From the NCBI RefSeq assembly GCF_018131015.1, contig NZ_JAFCJJ010000011.1, positions 62,001 through 126,000 on the forward strand: 64,000 nt of DNA. Direction: 5' to 3'. The notes under the pieces were generated by a model, which did no database searches, was not told the origin of the DNA, and was given only the letters and a program-made list of their open reading frames with translations. How positions within the stretch are numbered: position 1 is the stretch's first letter; each line of letters opens with the position of its first letter. The position numbers and the translations under genes were made by a program. The stretch comes from Bradyrhizobium diazoefficiens (lineage in GTDB: Bacteria; Pseudomonadota; Alphaproteobacteria; Rhizobiales; Xanthobacteraceae). Of this stretch, positions 43,868 through 52,411 are shown piece by piece.

Positions 43868-45001
43868 TCATTGGACGATGACGTCGGCCTGCAATGCGCC
43901 GGCGGTCTTGATCGCCTGGAGAATCGCGATAATGCCGGACGGTTTGAGGCCGATCTGGTTCAGTCCGTGCACCAGGCGCTGCAGGTCGACGCCACCGATG
44001 ATCGCGACCGTCGATCCGGCTTCGTTGGCCTCGACCACCGTCTGGGGAACGACCACGGTCTTCCCCTGCGAGAACGGCGACGGCTGCGAGACCACGGGGA
44101 GTTCCGTGACGCGGACGGTCAGATTGCCGTGCGTCACCGCAACGGTCGAAATCTTCACGTCGCGTCCGATTACCACCGTACCGGTACGTTCGTTGATCAC
44201 CACCCTCGCCGGCGTGTCCGGCTCGACCGTCAATTCGCCGATTTCGGCCATGAAACGCACCGGACCTATATTGCGCGGCTTGGACAGCACCACGGTCCGG
44301 TAGTCGCGTTCGAAGGCGACCTGCGCACGGTAGCGGCCGCCGGCGTAACGGTTGACGGCATCGAGGATCCGCGTCGCGGTAACGAAGTCCGGATTCTTGA
44401 GCTGCAGTACCAGGAACTCCATCTCGTGGAGGCTTCCCTGGATCTCGCGCTCGATGAGCCCGCCGTTCGGGATGCGTCCCGAGGTGGGCGTGCCCTGGCT
44501 CACATTCTGTGCCTGGCCGCCGACGCTGTAGCCGGCAACCGTGATGGCGCCCTGGGCCACCGCATAAACGGCGCCATCGGCCGCGCGCAGCGAGGTCATC
44601 ACCAGCGTACCGCCAAGCAACGAGGTGGCGTCGCCGAGCGAGGACACCGTGACATCCATCCGTTCACCCGGCGCGATCGAGGGCGGCAGGTCCGCCGTCA
44701 CCATCACCGCGGCGACGTTGCGCGTGCGCAGCGTCGTCGGGCGCGCGGTGTTGTTCGTGCTGGTCTGCTCGTTCCGGACGTTGATGCCCATGTTCTCGAG
44801 CATCGACTGCAGCGACTGTTCGGTGAACGGCGCGTTGCGCAAGGTATCGCCGGTGCCGTTCAGGCCGATGACGAGACCGTAACCCACGATCTGGTTCTCG
44901 CGCAGACCCTTGATGTCGGCGATATCCTTGATGCGGACCGCAGCCTCGGCGCCGGCCGCCGAGACGACGAGGATGAGAGCAAGCAGGAATCTGATGATCA
45001 T
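43868..45001 (-). CDS. flgI: P-ring protein FlgI
   Basis: A 377-residue exported protein (signal about 1-20) with the FlgI opening RIKDIADIKGLRENQIVGYG and LNGTGDTLRNAPFTEQSLQS. It forms the periplasmic P ring. Length is standard. The ATG overlaps the flgA stop by 4 bases. Confidence 0.97.
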   Translation of the reverse strand: MIIRFLLALILVVSAAGAEAAVRIKDIADIKGLRENQIVGYGLVIGLNGTGDTLRNAPFTEQSLQSMLENMGINVRNEQTSTNNTARPTTLRTRNVAAVMVTADLPPSIAPGERMDVTVSSLGDATSLLGGTLVMTSLRAADGAVYAVAQGAITVAGYSVGGQAQNVSQGTPTSGRIPNGGLIEREIQGSLHEMEFLVLQLKNPDFVTATRILDAVNRYAGGRYRAQVAFERDYRTVVLSKPRNIGPVRFMAEIGELTVEPDTPARVVINERTGTVVIGRDVKISTVAVTHGNLTVRVTELPVVSQPSPFSQGKTVVVPQTVVEANEAGSTVAIIGGVDLQRLVHGLNQIGLKPSGIIAILQAIKTAGALQADVIVQ

Positions 45002-45474
45002 GATCCGTCCACGACCTTGACGGTGCCGTCCGGCTGGACGATGCCCCTGATGATCACGCCGGTGTCGCTGTTGCGCACCGGGATGAGCGCGCCTGCCGCG
45101 CCCGGCTGCATCGCCGAGCCGTAGGTCACGATCGACAGGCCGCGGTCCTCGACCACGACCTTGACCTGTGCGCCGCGGGCGATGGTCCAGGGCTCCTCCA
45201 CCGAGTTGGTTGGGATCGGCTGGCCCGGCAGCAAGGCGCGCCTTGCCATCCGTCCGACCAGGGCCTGGCGTCCCTCGATGAACGCGGCGACGCCGAGCAG
45301 GTTCGGCGCGAAGGAGCGCTCGGTGATCATGTCGTCCTTGATCAGCTCGCCGGCGCGGATCGACACGGCCGGCACCGGAAGCCGCCGTTCCTCCGCCGCC
45401 GCGAATTGCGCGGAGACGAGAAGCAGCAGCGCCGCGGCCAGGCCGCGCGCGATCAGTCCAACCCTGTTCAACAT
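44998..45474 (-). CDS. flgA: P-ring chaperone FlgA
   Basis: A 158-residue exported protein (signal peptide about 1-25, ending AAAE), with the SAF domain VPAVSIRAGELIKDDMITER and the C-terminal VKVVVEDRGLSIVTYGSAMQ and IIRGIVQPDGTVKVV. FlgA helps FlgI polymerise into the P ring. The start at 45474, 13 bases after flgG, is chosen over a longer frame that overlaps flgG by 38 bases and opens with an Arg-rich stretch. Confidence 0.92.
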   Translation of the reverse strand: MLNRVGLIARGLAAALLLLVSAQFAAAEERRLPVPAVSIRAGELIKDDMITERSFAPNLLGVAAFIEGRQALVGRMARRALLPGQPIPTNSVEEPWTIARGAQVKVVVEDRGLSIVTYGSAMQPGAAGALIPVRNSDTGVIIRGIVQPDGTVKVVDGS

Positions 45475-45487
45475 GGATTCACCGGAA

Positions 45488-46276
45488 CTAGCGAAGACCC
45501 TTCGACACCGTCGACGCCATCTCATCCGACGCCTGGATGACCTTGGCGTTCATTTCATAGGCACGCTGCGCCGAGATCAATTCGGTGATTTCCTTGACCG
45601 GATCGACGTTCGAGGCTTCCAGATATTGCTGGAAGATCTTGCCGTAGCCGGCATCGCCCGGCAGTCCGACGACCGGCGTACCCGACGCGGTGGTCTCCTT
45701 GTAGAGATTGCTGCCGAGCGGCTCGAGGCCTGCTTCGTTGGCGAAGTTGGCGAGGTTGAGCTGGCCGATCTGCCGCGGGTTCACTTCCGTGTCCAGCTTT
45801 GCGAAGACCTGCCCGGTCTGGTTGACCGTGACCTGGACCGTGCCCTGCGGCACGGTGATGGAGGGATCGAGCAGGTAGCCGTCGATCGTGACGAGCTGGC
45901 CGTTGGCATTGGTGTTGAACGAACCGGCGCGGGTGTACTGCACCTCGTTGTTCGGGCCAAGGATCTGGAACCAGCCACGTCCGTTGATGGCCATGTCGTA
46001 GGGATTGCCGGTCTGGGTCAGCGCGCCCTGGATATGCAGCTTGCGGATCGCCGCCGACTTGACGCCGAGGCCGAGATTGGCGCCTTCCGGAATCGGCGAG
46101 GCGCCGTTGACGTTCGAGACGCCCTGCATGCGATCCATCTGGTAGAACAGATCGGTGAATTCCGCCCGCGCCCGCTTGTACGACGTCGAGTTGATGTTGG
46201 CGATGTTGTTCGCGATGACTTCGATGTTGGTCTGCTGGGCATTCATGCCCGTTGCCGCGATGGCAAGCGATTTCAC
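45488..46276 (-). CDS. flgG: Distal rod protein FlgG
   Basis: A 262-residue rod protein: N-terminal [20 protein letters not shown], the central [18 protein letters not shown] and C-terminal [20 protein letters not shown]. It builds the distal rod through the P and L rings. The start is a GTG at 46276 with GGAG 7 bases upstream. Confidence 0.96.
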   Translation of the reverse strand: MKSLAIAATGMNAQQTNIEVIANNIANINSTSYKRARAEFTDLFYQMDRMQGVSNVNGASPIPEGANLGLGVKSAAIRKLHIQGALTQTGNPYDMAINGRGWFQILGPNNEVQYTRAGSFNTNANGQLVTIDGYLLDPSITVPQGTVQVTVNQTGQVFAKLDTEVNPRQIGQLNLANFANEAGLEPLGSNLYKETTASGTPVVGLPGDAGYGKIFQQYLEASNVDPVKEITELISAQRAYEMNAKVIQASDEMASTVSKGLR

Positions 46277-46293
46277 AGCGTCACTCCTTCAGA

Positions 46294-46623
46294 TCAGATC
46301 GACATACGAACGACTTCTTGGTAGGCCTGCACGACCTTGTCGCGGACCGCGACCGCCGTCTGCAGGGCCTGCTCGGCCGACATCAGGGCTTCGACGACGC
46401 GCCGCGTCGATTCCTTGCCCTGTATGGCCGAGATCGACGCCGCTTCGCCGGCCTTCAGCGTGCCGATCGCGTCCGTCGTCACCTGCTTCATCACCGAGTC
46501 GAAACCGACCTCGCCGGTGGACTGCGCCGCGGGTGGCGCTGCAGGTGTGGCGATCTGGGTTTCGGTGGCGCGGATCGCCGCCTGCGCGGCGGAAATCGCC
46601 TTGGAGGAAATTGCCTCGATCAT
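46294..46623 (-). CDS. fliE: MS-ring-rod junction protein FliE
   Basis: A 109-residue protein, standard length. C-terminal ALMSAEQALQTAVAVRDKVV and AYQEVVRMSI are diagnostic for FliE, which links the MS ring to the proximal rod. It lies 2 bases after flgC. Confidence 0.95.
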   Translation of the reverse strand: MIEAISSKAISAAQAAIRATETQIATPAAPPAAQSTGEVGFDSVMKQVTTDAIGTLKAGEAASISAIQGKESTRRVVEALMSAEQALQTAVAVRDKVVQAYQEVVRMSI

Positions 46624-46625
46624 TG

Positions 46626-47042
46626 TCAGCTCCTCAGGAGATCGATGGTCATGCCCACCATTGATCTCACCTGCTTCACGACCTGGAGATTGGCCTCGTA
46701 GGACCGGTTGACCTCGCGCATGTCGGCCATCTCGATCATCATGTTGACGTTGGGCATCTTGACGTAGCCGGACTTGTCGGCGGCGGGATGGCCCGGATCG
46801 TACTCCACGCGGTAGGGCGTGGTGTCGACCCCGATCTCCTTGATCTTCGCAAGCTGCGCGCCCGAGGCGCGGTCCATCGCGGCGTCGAAGGTGATGGTCT
46901 TGCGCTGATACGGGTCGGCGCCGGCGGTGCGCCCGGTCGAGGTGGCGTTGGCGAGATTTTCCGAGACGATGCGCATGCGCGTCGACTGCGCCTCGAGCCC
47001 CGAGCTTGCCACCGTCAAGGAGGCTTGGAGAGAATCCAGCAT
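46626..47042 (-). CDS. flgC: Proximal rod protein FlgC
   Basis: A 138-residue rod protein with SSGLEAQSTRMRIVSENLAN at the N terminus and MIEMADMREVNRSYEANLQV at the C terminus. It forms the proximal rod with FlgB and FlgF. The gene follows flgB after 11 bases. Confidence 0.97.
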   Translation of the reverse strand: MLDSLQASLTVASSGLEAQSTRMRIVSENLANATSTGRTAGADPYQRKTITFDAAMDRASGAQLAKIKEIGVDTTPYRVEYDPGHPAADKSGYVKMPNVNMMIEMADMREVNRSYEANLQVVKQVRSMVGMTIDLLRS

Positions 47043-47053
47043 GTCAGTTCACC

Positions 47054-47446
47054 TCAGGCTTTCAATCCGGACAGGACCATGCGGTGAAACGACCGCACGA
47101 TTGCCGAGTTCATCGAGTAGTCGCGATTGACGTCGCTGCCCTTGATCATTTCCTGCTCAAGGCTGACGGAGTTGCCGGAGTGGACCACGTCCCAGCTGTC
47201 CTTCTTCGCGGTCGCGCGCGTGTCGGTCTCCGCCGCGGAGAGCTGCAGGTGCGACGGCGACGTCGTTGCAAGCCTGACCGGCATGCCGTCGAGCACCTTG
47301 TTGAACGGTTCGACGTCACGCGCCTTGAACCCCGGCGTGTTGGCGTTGGCGACGTTGGTGGCGATGGTCGACTGGCGAAGCTCCAGCCAGCGCGCCTGCG
47401 ACGATGCGAGTTCGAAGAGATAAAGCGGTCCCACGGGCAGTCCCAT
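47054..47446 (-). CDS. flgB: Proximal rod protein FlgB
   Basis: A 130-residue rod protein (LFELASSQARWLELRQSTIA, then NVANANTPGFKARDVEPF). It begins the operon flgB-flgC-fliE-flgG-flgA-flgI-motE-flgH-fliL-fliP. The ATG at 47446 lacks a clear ribosome site; a GTG four codons later has GGGAC upstream and is a possible alternative start. Confidence 0.95.
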   Translation of the reverse strand: MGLPVGPLYLFELASSQARWLELRQSTIATNVANANTPGFKARDVEPFNKVLDGMPVRLATTSPSHLQLSAAETDTRATAKKDSWDVVHSGNSVSLEQEMIKGSDVNRDYSMNSAIVRSFHRMVLSGLKA

Positions 47447-47474
47447 TCTGGTCCAGACGGAAAGACCTTAGGGC

Positions 47475-47496
47475 TGCAAGCTTTCCCCAGGCTGAT
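47475..47496 (-). promoter_or_regulatory. Candidate LafR box of the flgB operon
   Basis: Minus-strand 11-mers ATCAGCCTGGG and GAAAGCTTGCA, followed after 3 bases by CTAAGGTC, closely like CTAGGGTC behind the flagellin boxes. It lies 29 bases before the flgB ATG and overlaps a CCCCAG/CTGGGG hairpin (47485-47503) that may end the flhB transcript. Confidence 0.45.
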
Positions 47497-47518
47497 GCTG
47501 GGGCACCCTCGGGGGAAT

Positions 47519-48601
47519 CTACTGCACCTTCTCGGAACGCGGCGCCTGCTTCGACTGCAGGAAGTAGATGATCTCGGCGACCGGACGGAAGAACTCGGCC
47601 GGAATCACCTGATCGACCTGGACAGCTTCGTAAAGCGCGCGCGCCAGCGGTTTGTTCTCGATCACCGGAATCCGGTTCTGCTCGGCGACCGCGCGGATCT
47701 TGAGCGCGATCGCGTCCATGCCCTTGGCGACCACGAGCGGCGCCGGGTTTTCCTCGCGGTTGTAGCGCAGCGCGATCGCAAAGTGCGTCGGGTTCGCGAT
47801 CACAAGCGTGGCGCGCGCCGCCGAGGCGATCATGCGCTGGCGCGAGCGGTCGCGCGCCAGCGAACGCAGGCGGGCCTTGACCAGCGGATCGCCTTCCGAC
47901 TGCTTGTGCTCGTCCTTGATCTCCTGCTTGGTCATGCGCAGCTCGCGCCGCCAGCTGAAGCGCGCCCAGGCGAGATCGATTGCGACCAGCACGATCGTCG
48001 CGATGCAGATCGCCGAGACGATGCGCATCGCGATGGTGAGGATCATCTCCGGCAGCGCCACCGGGTCGGTGTACATCGCCTCGAACGCCCTCGCCTCGGA
48101 CGAGCGCAGCACGAAGACGACGACGGCGCTCACCGCGGTCAGCTTGAAGACCGATTTGCCGAACTCCACGAATCCCTTCATTCCAAACATGCGGCCCCAG
48201 CCCGCTACCGGTGAAATGCGCGAAAGGTCGGGCGTGATGCGTTGGAGCACCAGGCGCGGCACGTTCTGGAGCAGCGAGGAGGCGAGACTGAACACCACCA
48301 TGACGACGACCAGCGGCACCAGGAACCGCAGCGCCTCGAGACCCACGACGGTCACGAGATTCGTGGCGTCCGCGGCGGTGCCGATCGGGTAGCCCGCGGG
48401 ATCGTCGAGCAGGTTCTTCAGGGTCGGCGTGAGCCCCTGGACGCCCTGGCCGATCAGGAACGCCTGGATCACCATCAGCGCCGCCATCGAGGCGAACACG
48501 GACGCCTCCCGAGAGACCGGAATCTTGCCCTGATCGAGCGAGTCGCGGACTTTCTTCTCGGTCGGCTCTTCTGTTTTGCTCTCCTGGTCGTGTTCTGCCA
48601 T
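47519..48601 (-). CDS. flhB: Export-switch protein FlhB
   Basis: A 360-residue protein: cytoplasmic N-terminal stretch (EEPTEKKVRDSLDQGKIPVS), four membrane segments, and a cytoplasmic autocleavage domain with Asn-Pro-Thr-His in VIANPTHFAIALRYN (near residue 270). Cleavage at NPTH changes export specificity from hook to filament. Length is normal. It follows fliG after 13 bases, last gene of the motA operon. Confidence 0.97.
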   Translation of the reverse strand: MAEHDQESKTEEPTEKKVRDSLDQGKIPVSREASVFASMAALMVIQAFLIGQGVQGLTPTLKNLLDDPAGYPIGTAADATNLVTVVGLEALRFLVPLVVVMVVFSLASSLLQNVPRLVLQRITPDLSRISPVAGWGRMFGMKGFVEFGKSVFKLTAVSAVVVFVLRSSEARAFEAMYTDPVALPEMILTIAMRIVSAICIATIVLVAIDLAWARFSWRRELRMTKQEIKDEHKQSEGDPLVKARLRSLARDRSRQRMIASAARATLVIANPTHFAIALRYNREENPAPLVVAKGMDAIALKIRAVAEQNRIPVIENKPLARALYEAVQVDQVIPAEFFRPVAEIIYFLQSKQAPRSEKVQ

Positions 48602-48614
48602 GCGCGGTCAGCGG

Positions 48615-49655
48615 TCAGCGGAAGACCAGCTCGTCCTCTTGCTCGGGGTTGAGCTCGATTTCACCCTTTTCCGCAAGGTCAAGCGCAAGATCGGTGATGA
48701 CGCGCCGCGCCTCTAGCACATCGCGCTGATTCGACGGCTCGCCGAGGGCGAGCTCGGCCTCGGCGACGCGACGGACGCGCGAAGCCAGCGAGGACAGGAT
48801 CACGTCGCGGAAGTGCTTGTCGGTTCCCTTCAGCGCGACGACGATGCGGTCCGGCGGCACCTGGTCGAAGATCATGGTGCGCGCCTTCGGCGTCAGGTTG
48901 ATGACGTCGTCGAAAGTGAACAGCAGTTCCTTCAGCACTTCGGCCGACTTCGGTCGCTTCTCCGACAGGCTCTTCAGCATGTCCTCGATGTGACCACGCT
49001 CCATCTTGTTGATGATGTCGGCCACGCGGGCGTAGGTATCGGCGCCGAGGTTGCGGGCGAAGTTCAGCGTCAGGTCCTCGTGCAGCGTCTTCTCGAGGAC
49101 TCTCATGGCGTCGTCGACGATCGGCTTGAGACTGAGAACGCGCCGCATCAATTCGTTGCGCAGGCTCGACGGCAACTGGCTCATGACCTTGGCAGCGCAA
49201 CTCGGCTTGACCTTGGACAGGATCAGCGCCGCGGTCTGCGGATGCTCCTTGGAGAGATAGCTCGCAAGCGAATTTTCCGACACCGACGAGAAGCGGTCCC
49301 ACACCGACCGGTGCGAATTGCCGAGCAGGTCCGACATGATCGCCGAGACCTGGTCCGCCGGAAGCACGTCGTTGAGCACGGTCTCCAGGCCGCCGATCGT
49401 GCCGAGGATGTTCGCGCCCGCCGAGAATTGCTGCGCGAACTCCTCGACGATTGCTTCGAGCTCCTGCGCCGTGATCGGCCGCAGCTCGGCTGCAGCCTTG
49501 GTGACGACGCGGATCTCCTGCGGCTCGAACTGCTGAAGCACGCTCGCGGCCGCTTGCCGGCCCATGGCCAGCAGCAGCGCCGCGACCTTGTCCGTTCCCC
49601 CCAGCGGGGCGATGCCTCGCTGCTTGACGGGAGCGATGCCCACCTGTGCCGCCAT
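48615..49655 (-). CDS. fliG: Motor switch protein FliG
   Basis: A 346-residue protein with FliG N, M and C domains. SKEHPQTAALILSKVKPSCA (middle, near 130) is the hallmark; the C-terminal domain carries the charged face (VINLTPKARTMIFDQVPPDR and MSSLASRVRR-like end) that meets MotA. FliG binds FliF and transmits torque. Length is typical (about 340). Confidence 0.96.
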   Translation of the reverse strand: MAAQVGIAPVKQRGIAPLGGTDKVAALLLAMGRQAAASVLQQFEPQEIRVVTKAAAELRPITAQELEAIVEEFAQQFSAGANILGTIGGLETVLNDVLPADQVSAIMSDLLGNSHRSVWDRFSSVSENSLASYLSKEHPQTAALILSKVKPSCAAKVMSQLPSSLRNELMRRVLSLKPIVDDAMRVLEKTLHEDLTLNFARNLGADTYARVADIINKMERGHIEDMLKSLSEKRPKSAEVLKELLFTFDDVINLTPKARTMIFDQVPPDRIVVALKGTDKHFRDVILSSLASRVRRVAEAELALGEPSNQRDVLEARRVITDLALDLAEKGEIELNPEQEDELVFR

Positions 49656-49657
49656 GG

Positions 49658-50032
49658 TCAGGTATCACCCTGCCCCAGCGGGCCAACGATCTCGGTGAGC
49701 GAGACACCGAAGCGGGAATTGTCCTCCTCGACGACCACCACCTCGCCGCGGGCGACGACGCGGCCGTTGACCACGACATCGACGGGTTCGCCGACCTTGT
49801 GGTCGAGCGGCACCACGGCGCCGCGGCCGAGCTTCATCAGGTTCGCCACCGGAATGGTCGCGGATCCCAGCACCACCTGCATGGTGACGGGGATGCGCAT
49901 GATCGCGTCCATATTGGCGAACTTGCCGGTTTCCTCCGCCGTGCGCGCGGCGATCTCCGCCAGCCGCTCCAGCGGAGACGTTTCGGTCTCTCCCGATGCA
50001 GATGCAGTCTCAAAGTCGTAGGATTGCGCCAT
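49658..50032 (-). CDS. fliN: Motor switch protein FliN
   Basis: A 124-residue protein with the SpoA domain at the C terminus (IPVTMQVVLGSATIPVANLM, then GAVVPLDHKVGEPVDVVVNG and RVVARGEVVVVEEDNSRFGV). FliN builds the bottom of the C ring. It is coupled to fliG by a 2-base gap. A 108-base spacer separates it from the small ORF upstream. Confidence 0.96.
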   Translation of the reverse strand: MAQSYDFETASASGETETSPLERLAEIAARTAEETGKFANMDAIMRIPVTMQVVLGSATIPVANLMKLGRGAVVPLDHKVGEPVDVVVNGRVVARGEVVVVEEDNSRFGVSLTEIVGPLGQGDT

Positions 50033-50140
50033 TTGCTATCGCCTCTTGGTATTTTCGTTCCGGGTCACCGCGGGAATGACCGCTTGCGGGCCGCCGTCAG
50101 ATGACGTTTCGATCGTGAAGGCTTCCGGGAGTTCCCCGGC

Positions 50141-50455
50141 TCAATTCCTGGTCGCTTCAGGGCCGCCCGGGGTCGCCGCGGATACGAAGCCGCGCCGCGC
50201 GTCCAGCGCTGCAATGGCTTCGTGCGCCTGATCGATCTTGGCGCTCAGCACGTTGGCGAGCCGTCCCAGATTGGCGGTGGAGTCATGCGCGGCGTTGATG
50301 ACGTTGTCGAAGGCGCCGGCCGTCTCATGGACGGCGGTCGAGAATTCGCCCTGATAGCTGCGCAGCCGCGCCAGTTCGCGGTGCATCCGGGTCACCCGCA
50401 AGCTGGTGAAGGCAAGCGCGATCAACAGCACGGCATCAACGAGATAGGATATCAT
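50141..50455 (-). CDS. Small membrane-anchored helical protein between fliM and fliN (DUF6468-like)
   Basis: A 104-residue protein with one N-terminal hydrophobic segment (MISYLVDAVLLIALAFTSLR) followed by a long amphipathic helix (LARLRSYQGEFSTAVHETAG, then LAKLRN-like end). It matches in size and place a conserved hypothetical found in alphaproteobacterial flagellar operons; I believe it corresponds to DUF6468. The start overlaps the end of fliM by 20 bases and has GGGAG 7 bases upstream. Function unknown; position suggests C-ring or switch association. Confidence 0.7.
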   Translation of the reverse strand: MISYLVDAVLLIALAFTSLRVTRMHRELARLRSYQGEFSTAVHETAGAFDNVINAAHDSTANLGRLANVLSAKIDQAHEAIAALDARRGFVSAATPGGPEATRN

Positions 50456-51377
50456 CGACGAACTCCCGCTTCTGATCAACCGGATCCGCCACCTGCATGG
50501 CGTAATAACCGTCAAGCTGCCCGATCTGACACCAGAACAGCACCTGATTGTTGTTCTCGAGCCGCGCCAGCGTGCGCGGCGTGGCCTCGAGCTCAAGCAC
50601 CTGCCCGACCTTGAACTTGACGACGTCGTCGAGGGTCACCATTCGCTCGTCGAGCACCGCGCTCAGCGTCACCTCGGTGCGCTGGACCTCGCTCTCCATC
50701 TGCTCGCGCCAGCGTGGATCGGTCGCGCGGCCGTCGCTGACGACGACGTGGGCGAGCTTCTGCCGCAACGGATTGAGCGCGGAGTGCGGAATGATCAGGA
50801 ACATCTGGCCGCCGCGGTAGAGCGCCTGCAGCATGATGTTGGCACAAATCGACATGTTGCCGCTGCGCCCGATCGCCAGCGAAGCCATCGCGGTCTCCAC
50901 CCGCTCCAGGCGGAAGGTGACGTTGGAGGTCCCGGCGAAGGCCGATTGCAGCGACTTGGCGAAGCGCTCGAACAGCGCCTGGACTAGGCGGATCTCGATG
51001 TTCGAGAAGGAGCGCTCGACGTCGAGCGGCGGTTCGGCGCCGTCGGAGCCGAACATCGCCTCGACCATCGTGAACACGAAGTCGCGGTCGAGCATGATGA
51101 TGACGCGGGAGTCCCACTGCTCGGCATGGAGCACGGCGGCAACCGCGTTGCCCTCGTAATCCTTGACGATATCGCCGACGCGGTCGTTGGTGATGCCGTT
51201 GACCGAGAAGTAGCAGGGAGTTCCGGCCATCGGCTGCAGGCTGTCCGTGCACGATGCCGCCATGCGATCGAAGATCACATTGAGCATCGGCATGCGTTCG
51301 ATCGAGATACCCGCGGCGTCGAGCAGGTAGTTCGGCAGCTGCTTCTTCTGGCTGGCGTCGACCTCTTCCATCATCAT
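50436..51377 (-). CDS. fliM: Motor switch protein FliM
   Basis: A 313-residue switch protein with the CheC-like middle (LQPMAGTPCYFSVNGITNDR and FDRDFVFTMVEAMFGSDG-like region) and the C-terminal SpoA domain (LDDVVKFKVGQVLELEATPR). The N terminus lacks a clear LSQxEIDALL CheY-P-binding motif, as often in Rhizobiales. It overlaps motA by 4 bases. Confidence 0.92.
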   Translation of the reverse strand: MMMEEVDASQKKQLPNYLLDAAGISIERMPMLNVIFDRMAASCTDSLQPMAGTPCYFSVNGITNDRVGDIVKDYEGNAVAAVLHAEQWDSRVIIMLDRDFVFTMVEAMFGSDGAEPPLDVERSFSNIEIRLVQALFERFAKSLQSAFAGTSNVTFRLERVETAMASLAIGRSGNMSICANIMLQALYRGGQMFLIIPHSALNPLRQKLAHVVVSDGRATDPRWREQMESEVQRTEVTLSAVLDERMVTLDDVVKFKVGQVLELEATPRTLARLENNNQVLFWCQIGQLDGYYAMQVADPVDQKREFVDDILSR

Positions 51378-52270
51378 GCGCGTGCCGCCTTCGGTTCGGC
51401 CTCGGCAGCGGCCGGCTTCGGACCGGCGATCGTCTCGTTCTCGACCACGTCGATCGACGGCCGCTCATTGCTGGCGATCATCTTGCGGCCGTGCTCGACG
51501 GCGATCTGCGGCATGGCGCCGTTCATGAAGGCGAGCAGGGTCTGTTTGATGATGATGTAGGGCCGGCAACGCTTCTCGCGGGTCATTTTGACCTTGAGCG
51601 CGAAGGGCGAAATGACGCCGTAGGACAGGAAGATACCGGCGAAGGTGCCGACCAGCGCCGCGCCGATGAATCCGCCGAGGAGCTTCGGCGACTGGTCGAG
51701 CGCGCCCATGGCCTTGATGACGCCGAGCACCGCGGCGACGATGCCGAGCGCAGGCAGTGCCTCGGAAACCGTCACCAGCGAATGGTAGGGCGTCAGCTTG
51801 CCCTTCACGATGGTGTGGATCTCCTCGTCCATCAGCGCTTCGATCTCGTGCGTGCGCGCGTTGCCCATGATCATGAGGCGCACATAGTCGCAGATGAACT
51901 GGAGCACCGGCGGATCCCCGAGCACGTGCGGGAACGCCTTGAAGATCTCGGAGGACGACGGATCGTCGATATGCGCCTCGACCTCGTTGCGGCCCTTGCC
52001 GCGCAGCTCGCGCATCAGGGCATGCAGCGCGCCGAGCAGGTCGAGATAATAGCGCTCGCCGGGAACCGCACCGGTGACCGCCTGCATGCAGGCAACGCCG
52101 GTGTCAACGACCGTCTTCCACGGATTGGCCATGATGAAGGTGCCGACCGCGGTGCCCACGATGATCACGTACTCCCAAGGCTGCATCAGCACGCCCACGT
52201 GACCGCCCATGGCGGCAAAGCCGCCCAGCAGCGCCACGACCGTGATGACTACCCCAATAAGACTGCCCAA
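51374..52270 (-). CDS. motA: Stator protein MotA
   Basis: A 298-residue protein with four membrane segments (about 2-20, 31-50, 165-187 and 198-220) and the cytoplasmic loop that contacts FliG. The segment LVTVSEALPALGIVAAVLGV carries the conserved Pro of helix 3. The start is TTG at 52270: GAGGAG lies 7 bases upstream and the protein then begins MGSLIGVV, as MotA homologues do; the longer frame to 52399 has no support. First gene of motA-fliM-(small ORF)-fliN-fliG-flhB. Confidence 0.94.
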   Translation of the reverse strand: MGSLIGVVITVVALLGGFAAMGGHVGVLMQPWEYVIIVGTAVGTFIMANPWKTVVDTGVACMQAVTGAVPGERYYLDLLGALHALMRELRGKGRNEVEAHIDDPSSSEIFKAFPHVLGDPPVLQFICDYVRLMIMGNARTHEIEALMDEEIHTIVKGKLTPYHSLVTVSEALPALGIVAAVLGVIKAMGALDQSPKLLGGFIGAALVGTFAGIFLSYGVISPFALKVKMTREKRCRPYIIIKQTLLAFMNGAMPQIAVEHGRKMIASNERPSIDVVENETIAGPKPAAAEAEPKAARA

Positions 52271-52311
52271 TGCACCGCTCCTCGGCCGATCCCACCGGGA
52301 ATTCGTAGTCG

Positions 52312-52333
52312 GCCACGCTTGCGCGAAGCTGGT
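52312..52333 (-). promoter_or_regulatory. Candidate LafR box of the motA operon
   Basis: Minus-strand tandem 11-mers ACCAGCTTCGC and GCAAGCGTGGC, followed after 3 bases by CTACGA. It is 42 bases before the motA start and 9 bases from the mirrored box for the divergent operon. Confidence 0.55.
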
Positions 52334-52342
52334 TTCGCCGCC

Positions 52343-52364
52343 GTCAGCCCCGCGCAAGCAATTC
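52343..52364 (+). promoter_or_regulatory. Candidate LafR box of the DUF1217-flgF-fliI operon
   Basis: Plus-strand 11-mers GTCAGCCCCGC and GCAAGCAATTC; the 16 bases TCAGCCCCGCGCAAGC are identical to the flgE box. It lies 47 bases before the ATG at 52412. Confidence 0.55.
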
Positions 52365-52411
52365 GCGGCAGCTTGCGGCAAAAGTCGCAAAGGCGGCAAA
52401 CAGGGCGCGTC

